The translations under genes were made by a program, and so were the position numbers. Under the pieces are notes generated by a model that was not told where the DNA came from, searched no databases, and saw only the letters and a program-made list of their open reading frames with translations. Positions 12,368 to 13,529 of a stretch of 13,529 nucleotides of DNA are shown in pieces. Origin of the DNA: an uncultured Eggerthellaceae bacterium (lineage in GTDB: Bacteria > Actinomycetota > Coriobacteriia > Coriobacteriales > Eggerthellaceae). The stretch is taken from contig CAQLOA010000025.1 of NCBI GenBank assembly GCA_948829205.1, positions 1 through 13,529 of the forward strand, in the 5' to 3' direction. Position 1 is the stretch's first letter; every line of letters starts with the position of its first letter.

Positions 12368-12715
12368 ATGGCAGCTACCAACGATCCGATCCGTCAGATT
12401 TTCCTGGCAGGGATAGGCGCGCTGGCAATCGGCGCGGAGAAGTCGCAGCAGATAGTCGACCAGCTTGTGAAGAAGGGCAAGATGACGGTCGACGAGGGCA
12501 AGGAGATGACCGAGGACCTGTCCTCGGCAGCCGAGCAGAACTTCGACAGGGTCAGAAGCGAGATCATCGAGGCCCACATGAAGACCATGACCAAGGAGCA
12601 GCGCGACGAGTTCGCCGCCAGGGTGGCCGAGATGGCCGCCAACATCGACGCCGACGACCAGCTGCAGTCCGAGGAGGACGAAGAGGTGGCAGAGGCCCAG
12701 GCCGACGGGAAGTAG
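12368..12715 (+). CDS. Phasin-like small helical protein
   Basis: A 115-residue protein whose N-terminal part (IRQIFLAGIGALAIGAEKSQQIVDQLVKKG, residues 8-37) is an amphipathic helix of the phasin / PHA-granule-associated type. It is followed by charged helices suited to coiled-coil assembly and a very acidic tail (SEEDEEVAEAQADGK). Classical phasins coat polyhydroxyalkanoate granules, but many small relatives occur in bacteria without known PHA synthesis, and no PHA synthase lies in this window. The function is therefore open. The ATG has a strong AGGAGGG at 12357-12363, 4 nt upstream. It stands alone between the proS terminator and the palindrome before rlmB, so it is probably monocistronic. 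No promoter was confidently found. Confidence 0.75.
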   Translation: MAATNDPIRQIFLAGIGALAIGAEKSQQIVDQLVKKGKMTVDEGKEMTEDLSSAAEQNFDRVRSEIIEAHMKTMTKEQRDEFAARVAEMAANIDADDQLQSEEDEEVAEAQADGK

Positions 12716-12790
12716 CCTGCGGCCCAAGCCTCCTGGGCATGGCCTGCAAGGCGCATGTCCTGCGCGGATCGGACGCATGGATGGCCGTTC

Positions 12791-12799
12791 TGCTACGAT
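12791..12799 (+). promoter_or_regulatory. Candidate extended -10 promoter for rlmB
   Basis: TGCTACGAT matches the extended -10 pattern TGnTAnnnT. Transcription would start near 12806, inside the left arm of the palindrome at 12798-12829, so a protein bound to the palindrome would block it. No clear -35 box is present. Evidence is a short motif match only. Confidence 0.3.
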
Positions 12800-12829
12800 A
12801 TCCTGAACGAACCCGTTCGTTCAGGATAT
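12798..12829. promoter_or_regulatory. Perfect palindrome before rlmB (terminator or operator)
   Basis: ATATCCTGAACGAA (12798-12811), loop CCCG, and TTCGTTCAGGATAT (12816-12829) form a perfect 14-bp inverted repeat. It is followed by TTT at 12830-12832, and the rlmB ATG starts at 12834. As RNA it resembles a rho-independent terminator for the phasin-like gene. As DNA, the TGAACG...CGTTCA core resembles operators of TetR-type repressors. No Shine-Dalgarno site fits between the stem and the ATG. Confidence 0.7.
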
Positions 12830-12833
12830 TTTC

Positions 12834-13529
12834 ATGGCCGAAGAGAACCACATCATAATAGGAAGAAGGGCCACCTTCGAGGCCCTCAAGAGCGGCATGC
12901 CGCTGACGCGCGTCCTTGTCTACGACGGGGTGGAGCGCGACTCGTCCGTAGAGGACGTGCTGAAGCGGGCCGAACGTGCCGGCGTGCGCGTGGAGTTCAT
13001 GCCGAAGAAGGCCTTCGAGGCGGCCTGCGGCAACGTGGAGGGACATGCCAGCCAGGGGGTTGCAGCGGTTGCTCCGCCGTTTCCCTATGCGGGCATGCAT
13101 GATGTGATCGCAGCTGCCAACGCCCGTGCTCAGAGCGGGGCGAAGGACGCGCTCGTGGTCGTCTGCGACCATATTACCGACGCCGGCAACCTGGGCGCCA
13201 TCGTGCGTTCGGCCGAATCCGTGGGCGCCAGCGGCGTCGTGATCCCCAACGCGCGCTCGGCACAGGTCACCGCTGCCACGTACAAGACCTCCGCCGGCGC
13301 CGTGGCGCACATCCCCATCGCTCGCGTTCCCAACCTGAAGCGCGCCTTGCAGGAGCTCAAGGACGCCGGGTTCTGGGTTGTGGGCGCCACAGAGCATGCC
13401 GAGGACCTGCTGTGGGACACAGACATGACGGGACGCATGGCGCTGGTGATGGGCAACGAGCACGACGGCATATCCGACCTGGTGCTGAAGAACTGCGACC
13501 TCGCATGCAGGCTTCCGCAACAGGGCGCG
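12834..13529 (+). CDS. rlmB: 23S rRNA (guanosine-2'-O-)methyltransferase, 5' part (TrmH/SPOUT family)
   Basis: The frame runs open from ATG 12834 to the window edge (232 codons), so the 3' end is missing. The N-terminal substrate-binding domain starts HIIIGRRATFEAL, as in RlmB, and ends near QGVAAVAPP (residues 74-82). The SPOUT methyltransferase domain follows, with motif 1 DHITDAGNLGAIVRSAE (112-128, Asn119, Arg125), motif 2 LVMGNEHDGIS (204-214, Glu209) and the beginning of motif 3 (RLPQQG) at the edge. Such enzymes methylate a guanosine ribose in 23S rRNA using S-adenosylmethionine. The start is fixed by homology and not by a ribosome binding site, which is absent: the 14-bp palindrome ends 4 nt upstream. 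A general TrmH-family name would be the cautious alternative. Confidence 0.9.
   Translation, partial: MAEENHIIIGRRATFEALKSGMPLTRVLVYDGVERDSSVEDVLKRAERAGVRVEFMPKKAFEAACGNVEGHASQGVAAVAPPFPYAGMHDVIAAANARAQSGAKDALVVVCDHITDAGNLGAIVRSAESVGASGVVIPNARSAQVTAATYKTSAGAVAHIPIARVPNLKRALQELKDAGFWVVGATEHAEDLLWDTDMTGRMALVMGNEHDGISDLVLKNCDLACRLPQQGA

Noticed and set aside
1..13529. tRNA genes, rRNA genes, CRISPR arrays, transposase genes, prophage attachment sites
   Set aside because: None recognised on either strand. The only repeats seen are the two-copy 169-bp element and local palindromes; no regularly spaced direct repeats or transposase motifs were found.

Overview
The window looks like a chromosomal segment from a GC-rich actinobacterium, most likely of the class Coriobacteriia (Eggerthella/Slackia/Gordonibacter-like). 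This is inferred from three things: strongly GC-biased codon use, frequent TTG/GTG starts, and a large thioester/VaFE-type surface protein of a kind I associate with that class. No taxonomic marker was searched, so the assignment is an inference.

Layout. Positions 1-4044 (+ strand) carry a conserved growth cluster: the end of pyrH (UMP kinase), frr (ribosome recycling factor), uppS (undecaprenyl diphosphate synthase), cdsA (CDP-diacylglycerol synthase) and dxr (first committed MEP-pathway enzyme). uppS-cdsA-dxr are tightly packed. A 198-bp structured gap with a U-run terminator-like hairpin separates frr from uppS. Positions 4237-7693 (- strand) hold a two-gene cell-surface module: a 903-residue secreted adhesin with an internal thioester motif, SpaA/CnaB-like and VaFE-like domains and a non-canonical YYKTG sorting signal, followed with an 8-nt overlap by a class B sortase. 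Positions 8022-12216 (+ strand) resume the housekeeping cluster with rseP (site-2 protease), ispG (MEP pathway) and proS (prolyl-tRNA synthetase). Positions 12368-13529 carry a small phasin-like protein and the 5' part of an rlmB/TrmH-family rRNA 2'-O-methyltransferase that runs off the window.

How the genes fit together. Dxr and IspG make isoprenoid precursors. UppS turns them into the C55 carrier for cell-wall synthesis, CdsA supplies CDP-diacylglycerol for phospholipids, and RseP is an intramembrane protease. Together they form an envelope-precursor cluster, flanked by translation factors (frr, proS, rlmB). The adhesin/sortase pair interrupts this cluster on the opposite strand.

Most notable signals. 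(1) Two copies of a roughly 169-bp, about 92% identical, imperfectly palindromic repeat, at 4064-4232 and in reverse complement at 9128-9296. Each lies directly behind a stop codon (sortase and rseP) with the same end facing the gene, and the two copies differ by a flipped 3-nt apex loop. (2) An RseP homologue with no room for the usual PDZ domain but with a cytosolic winged-helix-like insert. (3) A perfect 14-bp-arm palindrome ending 4 nt before the rlmB start codon. (4) A leader before uppS with mutually exclusive hairpins. None of these proves a new system. The repeat family and the RseP architecture are the best leads.
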